Positions 8,437-16,570 of a DNA stretch of 64,000 nucleotides are shown piece after piece. Source of the DNA: an uncultured Celeribacter sp. (GTDB taxonomy: Bacteria > Pseudomonadota > Alphaproteobacteria > Rhodobacterales > Rhodobacteraceae); the NCBI RefSeq assembly GCF_963676475.1, contig NZ_OY781106.1, positions 1,488,001-1,552,000 of the forward strand, given 5' to 3'. The position numbers and the translations under genes were made by a program. How positions within the stretch are numbered: position 1 is the stretch's first letter; every line of letters begins with the position of its first letter. Below the pieces are notes generated by a model. The model was not told the DNA's origin and ran no database searches. It saw nothing but the letters and a program-made list of their open reading frames with translations.

Positions 8437-9654
8437 ATGGCTCAAAAACCGATCTCACGTTTTCTCGACAGGCGCACCCCGCCGCATATTTTCACGCTCG
8501 TCCTCATGGCTGGCACCGCCGCCATGACCATGAACGTCTTCCTGCCCGCTCTGCCGGAAATGACCGAATATTTCGGCACAGAGTATAGCGTGATGCAGCT
8601 CTCCATCGCGATTTTCCTTGCGGTGAACGCAGCCCTGCAACTTGTGGTCGGGCCGCTTTCCGACCGCTTCGGGCGGCGCCCGGTTTTGATCGGCGGCATC
8701 GTGATTTTCCTCTTGGCCACGCTGGGCGCAATCTACGCCCCTTCGGCGCAGATCTTTCTCCTGATGCGCGCCGTTCAGGCCGGGATCGTCACCAGCATGG
8801 TCTTGTCCCGCGCCATCGTGCGCGACATCGTGCCGGGCGAAGAGGCCGCACAGATGATCGCCTATGTCACCATGGGCATGTCGCTTGTGCCGATGGTGGC
8901 GCCGACCGTGGGCGGCTATCTGACCAAGCTCTTCGGCTGGCAGAGCAGCTTTTGGCTTTTGTTTGCCGTTGGCCTTGTTTTATTGGTAATTGTCATCTTC
9001 GACTCGGGCGAAACCGCACCCAAAAGCGGCGGCTCGGTCCGCGACACATTGCGCGGCTTTCCCGAGTTGCTGCGCTCGCAACGCTTTCTCGGCTACGCCA
9101 TCTCCGCCGCCACCGCCTCCGGTGCCTATTTCGCCTTTCTTGGCGGCGCGCCTTTTCTGGGCTCCAACATCTTCGGCCTGACCGAAGACCGCCTTGGCCT
9201 CTACATGGCCGCCCCCGCGGTGGGGTATTTCTTCGGCAATTTTCTGGCGGGCAAATTCTCCGCCCGCTTCGGCATGAACACCATGATCCTGATCGGCGCG
9301 AGCATTTGTTCGATGGGCGTCCTCGCCTCGCTCGTCTTGTTCCTGATCGAGCGCGCCAGTGCCGAAAACTTCTTTGCGCTGATCACGCTTTTGGGGCTGG
9401 GCAACGGCATGCAACTGCCGAATTCCATCGCCGGATCGCTCTCCGTGCGACCTCACTTGGCGGGCACTGCAGCGGGCCTCGGCGGCGCGATGTTCATCGG
9501 CGGCGGCGCCATCCTGTCGGCTTTTGCGGGCACGGTTTTGACCGAAGACGGCGGCGCCACCCCCCTTTTGCTCATCATGTTCTGCGCGTCTTTCTCTTCC
9601 ATTCTAGCCGCATTGTGGGTCATTCGCCGCGAACGCAGCTTCCTGGACAGCTAG
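8437..9654 (+). CDS. Bcr/CflA-type multidrug efflux MFS transporter
   Basis: 405 residues from the ATG at 8437, with about 12 membrane helices. The first helix motif MNVFLPALPEM and the A-loop GPLSDRFGRRPV between helices 2 and 3 are those of the drug:H+ antiporter-1, Bcr/CflA subfamily. SRAIVRDIV (helix 4 region) is also typical. It should export small toxic compounds from the cytoplasm in exchange for protons; the substrate cannot be told. A frame open further upstream to 8344 reads through the pccB promoter and is not used. It lies between pccB (divergent) and pccR (same strand, 125 bases later). Confidence 0.88.
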   Translation: MAQKPISRFLDRRTPPHIFTLVLMAGTAAMTMNVFLPALPEMTEYFGTEYSVMQLSIAIFLAVNAALQLVVGPLSDRFGRRPVLIGGIVIFLLATLGAIYAPSAQIFLLMRAVQAGIVTSMVLSRAIVRDIVPGEEAAQMIAYVTMGMSLVPMVAPTVGGYLTKLFGWQSSFWLLFAVGLVLLVIVIFDSGETAPKSGGSVRDTLRGFPELLRSQRFLGYAISAATASGAYFAFLGGAPFLGSNIFGLTEDRLGLYMAAPAVGYFFGNFLAGKFSARFGMNTMILIGASICSMGVLASLVLFLIERASAENFFALITLLGLGNGMQLPNSIAGSLSVRPHLAGTAAGLGGAMFIGGGAILSAFAGTVLTEDGGATPLLLIMFCASFSSILAALWVIRRERSFLDS

Positions 9655-9712
9655 GCGCACCCTCACGATCAGCCCAACCAAACCGCGACGTTTATCCCCT
9701 TGCCAGACGGGG

Positions 9713-9740
9713 TTTGCAGTGGCAAATCTTGTTTTGCAAA
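9713..9740. promoter_or_regulatory. Candidate PccR autoregulatory operator
   Basis: Upstream of pccR are TTTGCAGT directly followed by GGCAAA (9713-9726) and a perfect TTTGCAAA (9733-9740), 40-67 bases before the start codon. They resemble the boxes before pccB. A GCCCCTC/GAGGGGC hairpin (9750-9765) lies between them and the ribosome site. Binding by PccR is inferred from family knowledge. Confidence 0.55.
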
Positions 9741-9779
9741 AGGCGTCACGCCCCTCTTGAGGGGCAAAAGTGAGGAAAA

Positions 9780-11177
9780 ATGGCCCAGCAGAAACTCTAT
9801 GCCGGCGCAAAATTGCGCGAGACCCGCACGCGGCTCGGCCTCACGCAACGTGCTTTTGCCGAAAAGCTTGGCGTCTCCCTGCCCTATCTCAACCAGATGG
9901 AGAACAACAACCGCCCGGTCTCGACCGGCGTGGTGCTCGCCTTGGCGCAGGAATTTGGCTTTGACGTCACCGAACTGTCCTCCGGTGACGCGGAACGTAT
10001 GGTCACAGATATGCGCGAGGCGCTGGCCGATCCGGTCTTTGCCGATGGCGCGCCGCCTCTGGCCGATCTGCGGCTTGCGGCCTCGAACGCACCTGCGCTG
10101 GCCCGCGCCTTTCTTGAGTTGCACCGCGCCTATCGCCAGACCACTGAGCGCCTCGCCTCGATGGACGAAGCTCTGGATCGCGAGGACAGCCCGGCGCGCG
10201 CGAGCCCCTGGGAAGAGGTCCGCGACTTCTTTCATTATTGCGACAACTACCTCGACGCCGTCGACCGCGCCGCCGAAAATTTTGCCCGCCCGCATGGCGA
10301 GGCCCGCGACGTGGTGCGCGCGGCGATCGAGACGCTGGAGCAAAAGGGCATCACACTGCGCAGCGGTACGAAGGAGCTGCGCCGTTATGATGAGCGCGCG
10401 GGCGAACTGACGATTTCCTCGCGCGCCTCCACCGCGACGCGGCGGTTCCAGATTCTTCACCAACTGGCCTTGGTCACACAGGGCAAATTGCTCGACGCGA
10501 CGCTTGATTTGGCACGGTTCCAAAGCGAAGAAGCTCGCCAGATCGCCCGCATCGGTCTCGCCAATTACTTCGCGGGGGCCGCGCTTTTGCCCTATGGCGC
10601 GTTTTTGGAAGCAGCGCAGGAGACCCGGCATGACCTTGAGATGTTGGCCGAAAGGTTTGGCGCCTCAGTCGAGCAGGTCGCACATCGGCTTTCGACCCTG
10701 CAACGCCCGGGCGCCAAGGGGATTCCGTTTTACTTCGTCCGCGTCGATCAGGCGGGCACGATCACCAAACGCCACTCTGCGACAAGGCTGCAATTTGCCC
10801 GCTATGGTGGCGCTTGCCCGCTGTGGAATGTGCACCAAGCCTTTGAACGGCCCGGACATTTCCTGCGCCAACTGGCGGAGACGCCGGACGGGGTGCGCTA
10901 TCTCTCGATTGCGCGCGATGTCTCAAAACCCGGCGGCGCCTTTCACGCGCCGGTGCGGCGGTATGCGATTGGGCTGGGCTGCGAGGTCACCCATGCCTCA
11001 GAGCTGGTCTACGCCGACGATCTCGACGTCTCGAAACCGGCGGCCTTTGAGCCCATCGGGATTTCCTGTCGCATTTGCGAGCGCCGGGACTGTCACCAAC
11101 GCTCGATCCCGCCTCTGGAGCGGCGGTTGAGCATCGACCCGAACGACCGCGGCACGCTGCCCTATCGGATCGACTAG
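9780..11177 (+). CDS. pccR: Short-chain acyl-CoA regulator PccR (ScfR family)
   Basis: 465 residues. An N-terminal HTH_3 (Xre-type) domain (about 10-65) has LRETRTRLGLTQRAFAEKLG and VSLPYLNQMENNNR as the recognition helix. The middle holds an IrrE/ImmA-like region, here ISSRASTATRRFQILHQLAL, lacking a clear HExxH zinc motif. The C-terminus is the short-chain regulator domain with cysteines in ISCRICERRDCHQRS. This layout is the ScfR family (PccR, RamB, PrpR), whose members sense acyl-CoAs. In Rhodobacter sphaeroides PccR activates pccB, and pccB lies nearby here. A GTGAGG ribosome site precedes the ATG. It converges with a DMT transporter gene, stop codons 2 bases apart. Confidence 0.92.
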   Translation: MAQQKLYAGAKLRETRTRLGLTQRAFAEKLGVSLPYLNQMENNNRPVSTGVVLALAQEFGFDVTELSSGDAERMVTDMREALADPVFADGAPPLADLRLAASNAPALARAFLELHRAYRQTTERLASMDEALDREDSPARASPWEEVRDFFHYCDNYLDAVDRAAENFARPHGEARDVVRAAIETLEQKGITLRSGTKELRRYDERAGELTISSRASTATRRFQILHQLALVTQGKLLDATLDLARFQSEEARQIARIGLANYFAGAALLPYGAFLEAAQETRHDLEMLAERFGASVEQVAHRLSTLQRPGAKGIPFYFVRVDQAGTITKRHSATRLQFARYGGACPLWNVHQAFERPGHFLRQLAETPDGVRYLSIARDVSKPGGAFHAPVRRYAIGLGCEVTHASELVYADDLDVSKPAAFEPIGISCRICERRDCHQRSIPPLERRLSIDPNDRGTLPYRID

Positions 11178-11179
11178 GG

Positions 11180-12031
11180 TCAGCGTTTGCTGGTCAGGTA
11201 AATGCCCCCGAGGATCAGCACGGAGGCGAGGACAAACCGCAGCCCCAGCGCCTCACCGAGGAAGAGCACCCCGCCCAAGGCGGTGATCAAGGGCACGGAG
11301 AGCTGTGCGCTGGCGGCCAGAGGGGCGCTGATCCTCGGCAGGACGCGATACCAGAGCATGTAGCCGAGTGCGGAGGCGACGCCGCCCGACAGCAGCGCCA
11401 TGAGCCAGCCGAAGCCGGTGAGTTGTGGCGGGCTGAGGAGGAAGATGAGGAGCACGAGCGGCAGGGTGCCGATGAAGTTGCGGATGGTGCGCCCGGTGGG
11501 CTCTCCGGCGCCTTGGCCCAGCAGGCTGTAGACGCCCCAGGCCACACCGGAAAGCGCCATGAGCAAAGCGGCCTCCAAGGGCGGCGCTTGCAGACCGGGG
11601 AGCAGCAGCCAGACCAAACCGGACAGCGCCAAGACGACCCCCGCCCCGCCCAAGGCCCCGATGCGCACCCCGCGCGCACGGGCGACGGCCAGCATGGTGA
11701 CCTGCACCACGGCGAAAAGGATCAGCGCGCCGCTGGCGGCGGACATGGCGCGGTAAGAGAGCGAAAAGGCGGCGGCGTAGACGAAGAGGGCCGCAATGGC
11801 AGGCGTATCTTGGCGCCTTGGCAACACCGTATCACCCCGGAGCGTGCCGATGAGAAACAGCACCAGCGCCCCGGAGGCAAGACGCACGCCCGCGAAAGAC
11901 AGCGCCCCATTGGCCGGATCGGTGAGCGCCGCGCGGGTCAAAAGCGAATTGGCAGCGAAGGCCACGAGGGTCAGCGCCAAAAGGCCGAAAACGCGCAAGA
12001 ACTGCGCGCTGCCGTTTGAGTTTGCCGACAT
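11180..12031 (-). CDS. DMT-superfamily (EamA) membrane transporter
   Basis: 283 residues from the ATG at 12031 with about ten hydrophobic helices in two EamA repeats. The first begins VFGLLALTLVAFAANSLLTR and the second FIGTLPLVLLIFLLS. The C-terminus is short and basic (YLTSKR). Members export amino acids, metabolites or drugs; the substrate is unknown. The ribosome site is unusual: nine G in a row (the complement of C at 12036-12044), then AGAT and the ATG. A longer frame to 12139 has no support. It ends next to pccR in convergent orientation. Confidence 0.87.
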   Translation of the reverse strand: MSANSNGSAQFLRVFGLLALTLVAFAANSLLTRAALTDPANGALSFAGVRLASGALVLFLIGTLRGDTVLPRRQDTPAIAALFVYAAAFSLSYRAMSAASGALILFAVVQVTMLAVARARGVRIGALGGAGVVLALSGLVWLLLPGLQAPPLEAALLMALSGVAWGVYSLLGQGAGEPTGRTIRNFIGTLPLVLLIFLLSPPQLTGFGWLMALLSGGVASALGYMLWYRVLPRISAPLAASAQLSVPLITALGGVLFLGEALGLRFVLASVLILGGIYLTSKR

Positions 12032-12160
12032 ATCTCCCCCCCCCGAATGACCGTCAAAACCATACTGTCGTTTTGGGGCAAAGGCACAAGACGGCAAAGA
12101 CAACATTCCGGTGAGGGCATGGTGATCTTTGACGCGCAAGACTGATCTTTTGTGGAAAAG

Positions 12161-12237
12161 TGGCGCGGTTGACGGGGCTCGAACCCGCGACCTCCGGCGT
12201 GACAGGCCGGCACTCTAACCAGCTGAGCTACAACCGC
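12161..12237 (-). tRNA. tRNA-Asp (GTC), copy 1
   Basis: 77 bases with encoded CCA. The minus strand starts GCGGTTGTAGCTCAGCTGG; the anticodon stem CCGGC/GCCGG closes the loop CTGTCAC, giving anticodon GTC; the TTCGAGCC loop and an acceptor stem GCGGTTG/CAACCGC are intact. It differs from copy 2 by one base in the D-loop (G here, A in copy 2). Confidence 0.97.
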
Positions 12238-12300
12238 GCATTTACCTTTTCAGGCAGTGCCTTTTCAGGCGTGCCCCGAAGGGCTATATTCTGGCAGCGA

Positions 12301-12377
12301 TGGCGCGGTTGACGGGGCTCGAACCCGCGACCTCCGGCGTGACAGGCCGGCACTCTAACCAACTGAGCTACAACCGC
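12301..12377 (-). tRNA. tRNA-Asp (GTC), copy 2
   Basis: 77 bases with encoded CCA and the same anticodon loop CTGTCAC as copy 1, 63 bases upstream of it on the same strand. The D-arm reads AGCTCAGTTGG. The two are probably one transcript, copy 2 first. Confidence 0.97.
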
Positions 12378-12726
12378 CCGCTGCCCGATCAGGACCGTGT
12401 CCTGAACGTGAGGGGCGTTCTATGGCCGGGGCGCGCCCTCGTCAAGCACGGAATCGCGAAAAAGTGTCGGGGCGGGAGAAAAAACTTTGATCGGGATTTT
12501 CGGGCGGTTTCATTTGCGGGAAAACCTGCGCAAACCACCTGTGAGGACCACCTTGTGAGGAAGGCGCGACCGACGTGAAGCTTATCGAAATTTTGCAACA
12601 AGAGGCGCAATGAGAGGCAAAGTCATTCGTCCTCTGGGCAAAAGACAGATTGCGATTGCTGGCCTATATCTTGTTAAACTGCAGTCACTCCTGCGGTGAG
12701 GATGCCGCAGCGCAGGGAGAGGGATC
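12378..12726. other. Intergenic stretch of about 350 bases, upstream region of the metallopeptidase
   Basis: No supported gene. The right end carries a perfect hairpin CTGCGG-TGAGGATG-CCGCAG (about 12689-12708) just before the strong ribosome site of the 28-codon ORF at 12727, which could influence its translation. The left end should hold the tRNA-Asp promoter on the minus strand. Confidence 0.5.
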
Positions 12727-12813
12727 ATGAAGAGAGTTGATGGCCCGGATCGAAACAGAGACAGAAAGCGGCCATTTGCGACATGTATAACATCGCGCCA
12801 CACTGACCCATGA
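12727..12813 (+). CDS. 28-codon basic micro-ORF coupled to the metallopeptidase gene
   Basis: ATG at 12727 with a strong GGAGAGGG ribosome site, then 28 sense codons without interruption, then TGA whose TGA overlaps the ATG of the next gene (ATGA at 12810-12813). The peptide begins MKRVDGPDRNRDRKRPFATC and is basic. The downstream gene has no ribosome site of its own at 12810, so this short frame probably serves to load ribosomes by coupling. Whether the peptide itself acts is unknown. It resembles no family I know. Confidence 0.55.
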   Translation: MKRVDGPDRNRDRKRPFATCITSRHTDP

Positions 12814-13499
12814 GAGTCTCCGTGCCCCGACACCTTCCGAAGCGAACCGCCATCTCCCTCTTAGCCCTCGCGCTGGGCTTCGGGCTTGGCCTTATGCTGA
12901 TGGGATTGTCCCCGGTTCTGGCCGGGGTCTGTCCCGGCTGTTTCGGGTTCAAAAAGATCGCGCCACAGGTCTATTCGGAACTTCGCGGCCCCACCACGTC
13001 GCAAGAGATGCTGCGTCGTCTGGCTCTGGCCGAAGATCGTGTCGCGGCCGTGTTCGGGCCACAGGACCGGCCAAGGGTTCTGATCTGCTACACCCAGACC
13101 TGCAACAAGGTCATGGGCGGAATGACGGCGCGGGCGATGACCTACGGAAGCCATCTGTTCTACCTGACACCGCGCGGCCATGACACGGAGATTCTCATCC
13201 ATGAGTTGACCCATGTGGCGCTGCACCGCCGAATCGGCTTGCGGGCCCAGAGACGGTTTCCGGCCTGGGTCGATGAGGGCATCGCCACCTATGTGTCACG
13301 CGATCCGCGGTTTGATTTGAACCCGGAGACCTGTGATCCAGGCCACGGGGAGTTGCCTCTGAAAGCTCAGGATTGGCGGCACTCCGCCGCCGCCCGCGAC
13401 GCCAGCGCCTATGCGCAGGCGGGCTGCCGTGTGGCGCAATGGGCAAAATCGCATCCGGTGAGCGGGTTGGACGGCTTGATTGCGCAGCATTTGGAGTGA
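12810..13499 (+). CDS. Membrane-anchored or secreted gluzincin-type metallopeptidase
   Basis: 229 residues. A hydrophobic N-terminus (ISLLALALGFGLGLMLMGL, about 15-33) is a signal or anchor. The zinc site is clear: HELTH at residues 131-135 with the third ligand probably Glu156 in WVDEGIATY, 21 residues later, the spacing of MA-clan gluzincins (as in M1-like families). Cysteines in CPGCFGF, CYTQTC and elsewhere suggest disulfides in the periplasm. The natural substrate is unknown. The start lacks a ribosome site and overlaps the stop of a 28-codon ORF, so translation is probably coupled. An alternative start would be one of the internal Met codons near residue 29-31, which would remove the signal. 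Confidence 0.85.
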   Translation: MRVSVPRHLPKRTAISLLALALGFGLGLMLMGLSPVLAGVCPGCFGFKKIAPQVYSELRGPTTSQEMLRRLALAEDRVAAVFGPQDRPRVLICYTQTCNKVMGGMTARAMTYGSHLFYLTPRGHDTEILIHELTHVALHRRIGLRAQRRFPAWVDEGIATYVSRDPRFDLNPETCDPGHGELPLKAQDWRHSAAARDASAYAQAGCRVAQWAKSHPVSGLDGLIAQHLE

Positions 13500-13553
13500 G
13501 CTCAGAGGCGCAGGCCCAACTCAGGCCTAACTCTGCCCCCGCTCAGGGTACAA

Positions 13554-14432
13554 TCAGGGCGCAATAAAATGCACACCCTCCATCTCCTCGATCCTTTCAA
13601 GATCTGCCTCATAGGCCTCGGTCAGCCGCGCGACCAAAGCGGCGTCCCACCCCGGAAGCTCGATTTCTTCTTCAAGCGCGTCTTCGTCGACATATTTGTC
13701 CAAAAACGCCTGAAGGATGCGGCGGCGCTGTTCCTCGGTCTGGGGGCGATGGGTGTGCAGATAGGTGCGCAGGCGTTTCATGCCCTCGCGTTTCATGATC
13801 GTCGCCAGAATATCGAGCCCCCCGGACATCGGCACCATCGGCCCGACCCCGGTCATGTCGCGCATCACCTGCGACCAGGTCAGTGGCGTATCCTCATAGG
13901 CAAAGCAGGTGAGCTTGGCGTCGGGGCACACGGTGCGGATACGGCTCAAAAGCTCGGACCAGCGCATCGCCTCAAGGTCGATGCCCGAGAGGAACCCCTC
14001 AAAGGACACATTCGGCCCGCAAAAGGAAAACGCTTCCGGTATAAATGTCGCCGGGTTGCGGATGCCGATGAAAAGCTCCATCTCATGATCGGCAAAGACA
14101 TTGCGCAGCCACGGCAACTTGAAATTCGCCTTGTGGTAGAATTGCCCCTTCTCGAAAATGAACGAATGCATGCAAATCACATCTTCGTAGCTCAGCACCA
14201 TGCGCGCGCAATCGTCGATGTCGAGCATATGATCGAGCAGCATTTCCTGCGTTTCAGGCGTGGCGCGCTCGCTTTTCACCTTTTTCATGATCTGCGGCAG
14301 CATATCACGGTAATAAGACAGCGGCGGCACGGCCACGCCCTGTTCCGCCAGCACGGCCTTGTTTTTCAAAAGACCGCGCATGAGCTGCGTACCATTGGTG
14401 CAATGGGCGCCGATATGCATTGAGATGATCAT
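13554..14432 (-). CDS. Sulfotransferase-like protein of unknown function
   Basis: 292 residues. The N-terminus MHIGAHCTNGTQLMRGLL matches the phosphate-binding loop region of sulfotransferase-like proteins (the common form is HIGAHKTGTT), followed by the usual helix NKAVLAEQGVAVPP. The normal Lys and Gly-Thr of the loop are altered (C-T-N-G-T), so PAPS binding is doubtful. A later ELFIGIRNPATFIPEAF resembles the second, 3'-phosphate-binding motif (hxhhRNPh). It could be a sulfotransferase fold used for another purpose. It lies between the metallopeptidase (convergent) and an ABC permease (divergent). Confidence 0.65.
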   Translation of the reverse strand: MIISMHIGAHCTNGTQLMRGLLKNKAVLAEQGVAVPPLSYYRDMLPQIMKKVKSERATPETQEMLLDHMLDIDDCARMVLSYEDVICMHSFIFEKGQFYHKANFKLPWLRNVFADHEMELFIGIRNPATFIPEAFSFCGPNVSFEGFLSGIDLEAMRWSELLSRIRTVCPDAKLTCFAYEDTPLTWSQVMRDMTGVGPMVPMSGGLDILATIMKREGMKRLRTYLHTHRPQTEEQRRRILQAFLDKYVDEDALEEEIELPGWDAALVARLTEAYEADLERIEEMEGVHFIAP

Positions 14433-14587
14433 GAGTGTCGGGTCTTCCTGTGTCCTGATGACGGCTTGGCAGCGGTCAGGCAGCAGCCTGCCTGTCTCTT
14501 ATGCGCTCCTTATGCCCCCCCCCCTTATGCCCCTGTGAGACAAGAAGGTTAAGGGGATTTTACCATAGGTGCTTTTGCGCGTGGGGC

Positions 14588-14623
14588 AAGCTTGCTTTGA
14601 TCCCTAAGCTTGCTTTGATCCCT
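14588..14623. repeat. Perfect tandem duplication, 2 x 18 bp
   Basis: AAGCTTGCTTTGATCCCT is present twice head to tail (14588-14605 and 14606-14623) and a partial third copy (GCATTGATCC) follows. It lies in the leader of the ABC permease gene. A C10 run is at 14515-14524. Confidence 0.85.
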
Positions 14624-14689
14624 TGCATTGATCCTTTGGAACGCGCGGTTTCTCTTCACCTCGCCTGCAAAAGCCTCTATGTCGAAAGA

Positions 14690-16396
14690 ATGACCGACCA
14701 AATCGCTCAGACACCGGCCTGCGAGGCCTCAAACGCCGCGCGCCGTCACGGCGGCTTGGCCCGCGTATCACGCCTGTCGCCTTGGTCGGCAGGCGCGTTT
14801 GTGATCGCGGGGCTCGTCTTGATGCCGCTGATCGCCGTCGTCTGGATCGCCTTTCACCCCAGCGAAAACATCTGGCCGCATCTCATGGCCACCACCTTGC
14901 CGCGCTATATGAAGACGACGGCATTTCTGGCCTTTGGCGTCGCGGGGCTAGCCGCCTGTGTTGGCACCGGATCGGCCTGGCTCGTGACCATGTATCGCTT
15001 TCCATTGTCGAAAACACTGGAATGGCTGTTGCTCTTGCCCTTGGCGATCCCGGCCTATGTCGGCGCCTATGCCTTGGTCGATTTTCTCGAATATGCGGGG
15101 CCCGTGCAGAGCGGCTTGCGGCAGATTTTCGGCTGGCAAAGCGCGCGGGACTATTGGGTCCCCGAAATCCGTTCCCTCGGCTCCGCCATCGTCGTTCTGG
15201 CCGCCGCGCTCACGCCCTATGTCTTTCTTTTGACCCGCGCCGCCTTTCGCGAACAATCCGGCTCCGTCTATGAGACCGCCCGCGCGCTGGGGGCTGGACC
15301 TTTCGAACGGTTCTGGCGTGTCGGCCTGCCCTTGGCGCGCCCTGCGATTGCCGCGGGCACGGCGATTGTGATGATGGAAACCGTTTCGGATTACGGCACC
15401 GTCTCCTATTTTGCCGTGCAAACCCTCACCACCGGCATTTTCTCCACCTGGCTCGAAGGCGGCAATGCTGGCGGCGCGGCCCAGATCGCCTCCGTCGTTC
15501 TCGTCGTGGTGCTGCTGTTGGTGGCTTTTGAAAAAGCCTCTCGTGGCCGTGCAAGATTTCACCAAAGTGCGCGTCAAATTCGCCCTATCGAGCCCATTCG
15601 TCTCACCGGCTGGCAGGCGCTTTTGGCGCTGGCGCTCTGTGCCGTGCCCTTCCTCGTGGGCTTTGCTTTGCCGGTCTCCGTGATCTCGTACCACGCCCTG
15701 GGAGAGCCGGAGCAATGGGCCGTTCCAGGCCTGTTGTCCGCGCTGAAAAACACCCTGACCGTGGCCGGAACCGCGGCGATTGTCACAGTTCTGGCCGCCC
15801 TCTTCATGGTCTACGGCGTGCGACTGACGGGCCGCAAGCTGCCGCGTCTGATCCTGCCATTCACCACCTTGGGCTATGCCGCGCCGGGGGCCGTTCTGGG
15901 CCTCGGCATCCTGTTTCCTCTGGCTGCCCTCGACCATAGTCTGGCCGATGCTATCGCGGCACTGACCGGCACCGATCCCGGCCTTTTGCTCACCGGCACG
16001 GCCTTCGCGATCATTCTGGCCTATGTGGTGCGGTTCTTCGCCATCGCCCAAGGCGCCACCGATGCCGCTTTGGGCCGCGTCTCGCCGTCGCTGCCGATGG
16101 CGGCACGCTCCTTGGGTCAAGGCCTGGGCGGTACGCTGCGTCGCGTCTACGTCCCCTTGATCCGCGGCTCCGTCGGCACAGCACTTTTGCTGGTCTTTGT
16201 AGACTGCGTGAAAGAACTACCCGCGACGCTTCTCCTGCGCCCCTTCAACTACAACACGCTGGCGACACGGGTCTATGACAAGGCCTCGCTCGAACAGCTC
16301 GAACAAGCCTCCCCCGCTGCCCTCCTGGTGATCGGCGTCGGTCTCGTGGCCGTCGTGCTCATGGCCCGCTCCGAGAACGCGGCAGATCTGAGTTAA
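14690..16396 (+). CDS. Fused double-domain ABC permease (ferric iron type, FbpB-like)
   Basis: 568 residues from the ATG at 14690, about 12 membrane helices in two permease units. Each unit carries the EAA loop that docks the ATPase: ETARALGAGPFERFWRVGLP in the first and AARSLGQGLGGTLRRVYVPL in the second. This fused form is typical of Fe(III)/thiamine-type importers (FbpB, SfuB). It should move a ligand from a periplasmic binding protein into the cytoplasm. No binding protein or ATPase gene is adjacent, which is unusual. The annotated frame can be extended to 14501 but that part is a low-complexity leader with repeats. Ribosome site is weak (GAAAGA). Confidence 0.88.
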   Translation: MTDQIAQTPACEASNAARRHGGLARVSRLSPWSAGAFVIAGLVLMPLIAVVWIAFHPSENIWPHLMATTLPRYMKTTAFLAFGVAGLAACVGTGSAWLVTMYRFPLSKTLEWLLLLPLAIPAYVGAYALVDFLEYAGPVQSGLRQIFGWQSARDYWVPEIRSLGSAIVVLAAALTPYVFLLTRAAFREQSGSVYETARALGAGPFERFWRVGLPLARPAIAAGTAIVMMETVSDYGTVSYFAVQTLTTGIFSTWLEGGNAGGAAQIASVVLVVVLLLVAFEKASRGRARFHQSARQIRPIEPIRLTGWQALLALALCAVPFLVGFALPVSVISYHALGEPEQWAVPGLLSALKNTLTVAGTAAIVTVLAALFMVYGVRLTGRKLPRLILPFTTLGYAAPGAVLGLGILFPLAALDHSLADAIAALTGTDPGLLLTGTAFAIILAYVVRFFAIAQGATDAALGRVSPSLPMAARSLGQGLGGTLRRVYVPLIRGSVGTALLLVFVDCVKELPATLLLRPFNYNTLATRVYDKASLEQLEQASPAALLVIGVGLVAVVLMARSENAADLS

Positions 16397-16494
16397 GCCG
16401 CCTCCTCCCGATCGGCGTCGGCTTGCGCTGATTTGAAACTCTACGCCAAAACCTCTTGCACGCGCTTTTCTCTCCGCGTAAATGACCTTCGAGT

Positions 16495-16570
16495 GCCCCT
16501 ATAGCTCAGCTGGTAGAGCAACTGATTTGTAATCAGTAGGTCCGCGGTTCGAGTCCGTGTGGGGGCACCA
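16495..16570 (+). tRNA. tRNA-Thr (TGT)
   Basis: 76 bases with encoded CCA. The acceptor stem GCCCCTA/TGGGGGC, the D-arm AGCTCAGCTGGTAGAGCA, the anticodon arm ACTGA-TTTGTAA-TCAGT (anticodon TGT) and the TTCGAGT loop are all intact. A TTTCACA/TGTGAAA hairpin follows immediately at 16571-16590. Confidence 0.97.

Noticed and set aside
8172..8445. Two short minus-strand frames of about 83 codons before pccB
   Set aside because: They cover the pccB promoter and its operator boxes and have no ribosome site or family.
14501..14689. N-terminal extension of the ABC permease
   Set aside because: Low-complexity and repeat-containing, without membrane or signal features; the ATG at 14690 starts the family-like part.
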